Assembly (NCBI GenBank): GCA_016930675.1
Contig: JAFGGG010000012.1
Coordinates: forward strand, 1-32,765
Direction: 5' to 3'
DNA: 32,765 nt
Source: Spirochaetales bacterium
GTDB lineage: Bacteria > Spirochaetota > Spirochaetia > SZUA-6 > RPPD01
The notes below the pieces were generated by a model. That model saw only the letters and a program-made list of their open reading frames with translations. It was not told the origin of the DNA and did not search any database. Shown piece after piece: positions 31,217 to 32,765 of the stretch. The position numbers were made by a program, and so were the translations under genes. Numbering within the stretch: position 1 is the first letter of the stretch; each line of letters starts with the position of its first letter.

Positions 31217-32614
31217 ATGAAAGCGTTTTTGTTTGGTTTTTCAACAGTTCTGGCTCTCTTTCTTTTTTCATGCGCAAACATGGATTATTCAGAAGTGTGG
31301 AATACTTTGTACGCACGCCATCAGCAAGCGGAGGCTTTGATAGCAAACGACCATGTCGATCAAGGTTTAAGGGAGATTGTCTCCATTCTAGACCGTATTG
31401 CGCGCCTTGAAGAAAAGCCGGGTGAGTTTAAACAACTGGAAACAGCATGTTTGGATGTACTGAACCGGACACATGCCAACATGCTTTTTTCTCTTCCCTC
31501 GGTTTGGAATGAGCAAAAAGCAAATGATTATGTATATATATGGGATCATAATAAAGAGCCCGTGCCGCTTCAGTTTATGTTGTTGTATAAAGGCAGAAAG
31601 TCGGTATTTTCCTTTCCCGTACCCTACTCAATCAAAATCATCTGCGGTGATTCCGCGCGTCAGTATTTATACAAAACAGATGCGCGCGGACAGGGGAGGG
31701 TGCCTGTTGCCGCGTATTATAATCCGAAGCACGTATTGGTGGTGGAGTTGAGCTTTTTTTACAGTGTGGATGATTACTGTTATACCTTTCCCCCGCAGTA
31801 TCGTTTTACCTATCCTGCCAGGCAAATTGTTGTGTCGGTGAAAACCGGAGAGCGAGTCATTGATCTCGCTTTGCAGCTTGAGCAGATGTATGTGTCAACG
31901 GTAGCGGCATTGTACACCATAGCTTCTCAAGCCCATTTTAACGAATATTGGTTTGTGCCCGGGCGTATGCAGAGTATCAGCCGCTTTGAAGGATTGTTCA
32001 GACCCGGTACCTATGAGTTTTCGATAATAGAGCTTCCTCTCTTGTACACTTCACCGGCTCCGAAGAAACAGGCTCTGGCTAATACGCTTTTAATCTTACA
32101 TACTCTGTTAAACGTCAGCGCCGGGTCATATGCTGCTTTAGATACGGTACAGGAGCTTAGCGCTTACAAGCAGATTACTCTGGCCAGTATTGTGGAAAAG
32201 GAAGCCGTAGCCAATATTGATTACGAAATCATCGCTTCGGTTTTTTTTAACCGGCTGAAGATGGGTGACTATCTGGCCTCCTGCCCCACCGTTGAATATG
32301 CATTGGGATACCACAGACCGTTTCTTACCAGATATGACATTTCAATCTCTACTCCATATAATGTCTATCGTAAAAAAGGCCTTCCGCCTACACCCATCTG
32401 TTTTTTTTCTGATGCCGCGCTTAACGCGGTAAACAAACCCCTGCATACGGACTATTATTTTTTTGTATACGACTGGACTACACGCCGGCTTTATTTTGCG
32501 GATACGTATACGGAACATAAAGAGAACATAAAGTTGGCGCGTTCGAACTTCATTGGAAAATACGGCAGAAATGAGCTTTTTAGAATCTCCTATGATAAAT
32601 TTTACGAAGAGTAA
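31217..32614 (+). CDS. MltG-domain lipoprotein (putative endolytic murein transglycosylase)
   Basis: 465 residues. The signal peptide ends in LFSC (Cys19), so it is a lipoprotein, not the single-span membrane protein usual for MltG. Residues 20-230 form an N-terminal region with no LysM domain I can identify. From about 310 the MltG/YceG domain is clear: LASIVEKEAV with the catalytic Glu327, ASVFFNRLKMGDYLASCPTV, YALGYH, STPYNVYRKKGLPPTPI and YYFFVYDW. It should cleave glycan strands of nascent peptidoglycan to end them. The promoter and ribosome binding site are poor. An inserted region is plausible in place of the usual linker. Confidence 0.82.
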   Translation: MKAFLFGFSTVLALFLFSCANMDYSEVWNTLYARHQQAEALIANDHVDQGLREIVSILDRIARLEEKPGEFKQLETACLDVLNRTHANMLFSLPSVWNEQKANDYVYIWDHNKEPVPLQFMLLYKGRKSVFSFPVPYSIKIICGDSARQYLYKTDARGQGRVPVAAYYNPKHVLVVELSFFYSVDDYCYTFPPQYRFTYPARQIVVSVKTGERVIDLALQLEQMYVSTVAALYTIASQAHFNEYWFVPGRMQSISRFEGLFRPGTYEFSIIELPLLYTSPAPKKQALANTLLILHTLLNVSAGSYAALDTVQELSAYKQITLASIVEKEAVANIDYEIIASVFFNRLKMGDYLASCPTVEYALGYHRPFLTRYDISISTPYNVYRKKGLPPTPICFFSDAALNAVNKPLHTDYYFFVYDWTTRRLYFADTYTEHKENIKLARSNFIGKYGRNELFRISYDKFYEE

Positions 32615-32698
32615 AAAAAGTCTCTGAAGTAAGACTCATACCAAAGTATTATTGAAAAAATACCGGTATTGCCGCATTGTGCAAAATCCGCTACAAAA

Positions 32699-32765
32699 CT
32701 GCCACCCATTCCGGAAATAAGTTGCCACCATTCCGGGTGAAACCTGCCACCCATTCCGGAAATAA
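32699..32765 (+). repeat. three 22-23-bp tandem repeats, likely end of an IS21-type element
   Basis: The core TGCCACCCATTCCGG-AAATAA starts at 32700 and 32745, with a variant TGCCACCATTCCGGGTGAAA at 32723. Multiple short repeats with a CCGGAAATA core at the ends are characteristic of IS21-family insertion sequences. TGTGCA at 32678 may be the terminal base pair. The transposase genes, if present, lie beyond the window. The family name rests on memory. Confidence 0.55.

Overview
The window looks like chromosomal DNA of a spirochaete (Spirochaetota, Treponema/Spirochaeta-like). This rests on the order cheW - DegT-like - NAD kinase - recN, which I recall from Treponema (memory, not a search), on an LL-diaminopimelate aminotransferase, on many lipoproteins with short lipoboxes, and on a methyl-accepting chemotaxis protein. 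About 26 protein genes are recognisable, and most of the sequence codes. No tRNA, CRISPR array, prophage or complete insertion sequence was seen.

Layout. 1-310: the 3' tail of a 5S rRNA, a three-way-junction RNA element ending in a U-run, and a probable small RNA whose hairpin loop repeats the anti-Shine-Dalgarno sequence. 376-6875: PP2C phosphatase, MTA/SAH-nucleosidase-like protein, protein-L-isoaspartate methyltransferase, CheW, a DegT-fold protein lacking the PLP lysine, NAD kinase and RecN. 7019-8465: an unknown helical protein and, convergent to it, cytidine deaminase, separated by strong hairpins. 8527-11395: an overlapping operon of a membrane-anchored beta-propeller, an M23 peptidase and a zinc-ribbon methyltransferase. 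HisD follows on the minus strand. 12964-17731: LL-DAP aminotransferase, a hybrid histidine kinase and a 2-hydroxyacid dehydrogenase.

17728-20101 (minus strand): two tandem paralogous GT4 glycosyltransferases, probably for membrane glycolipids, with an attenuator-like leader. 20399-24546: two unknown helical proteins, N-acetylglutamate synthase, an orphan beta-class DNA methyltransferase and a 65-residue MshEN-like protein. 24666-29738: a surface and sensing block made of a leucine-rich-repeat lipoprotein, a six-helix chemotaxis receptor, and a beta-1,3-glucanase lipoprotein with two CBM56-like modules. The glucanase has a consensus promoter, an operator-like palindrome and a ten-codon leader ORF. 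29816-32614: an MDR dehydrogenase and an MltG-domain lipoprotein. The last 67 bases are three 22-23-bp repeats resembling the end of an IS21-type element.

Taken together the genes serve housekeeping (NAD(P), DNA repair, protein repair, amino-acid synthesis), envelope building (M23, MltG, glycolipids), chemotaxis, and outer-surface glucan use. The observations most worth following are the anti-SD small RNA, the lysine-less DegT protein, the glucanase leader, and the lipoprotein form of MltG.
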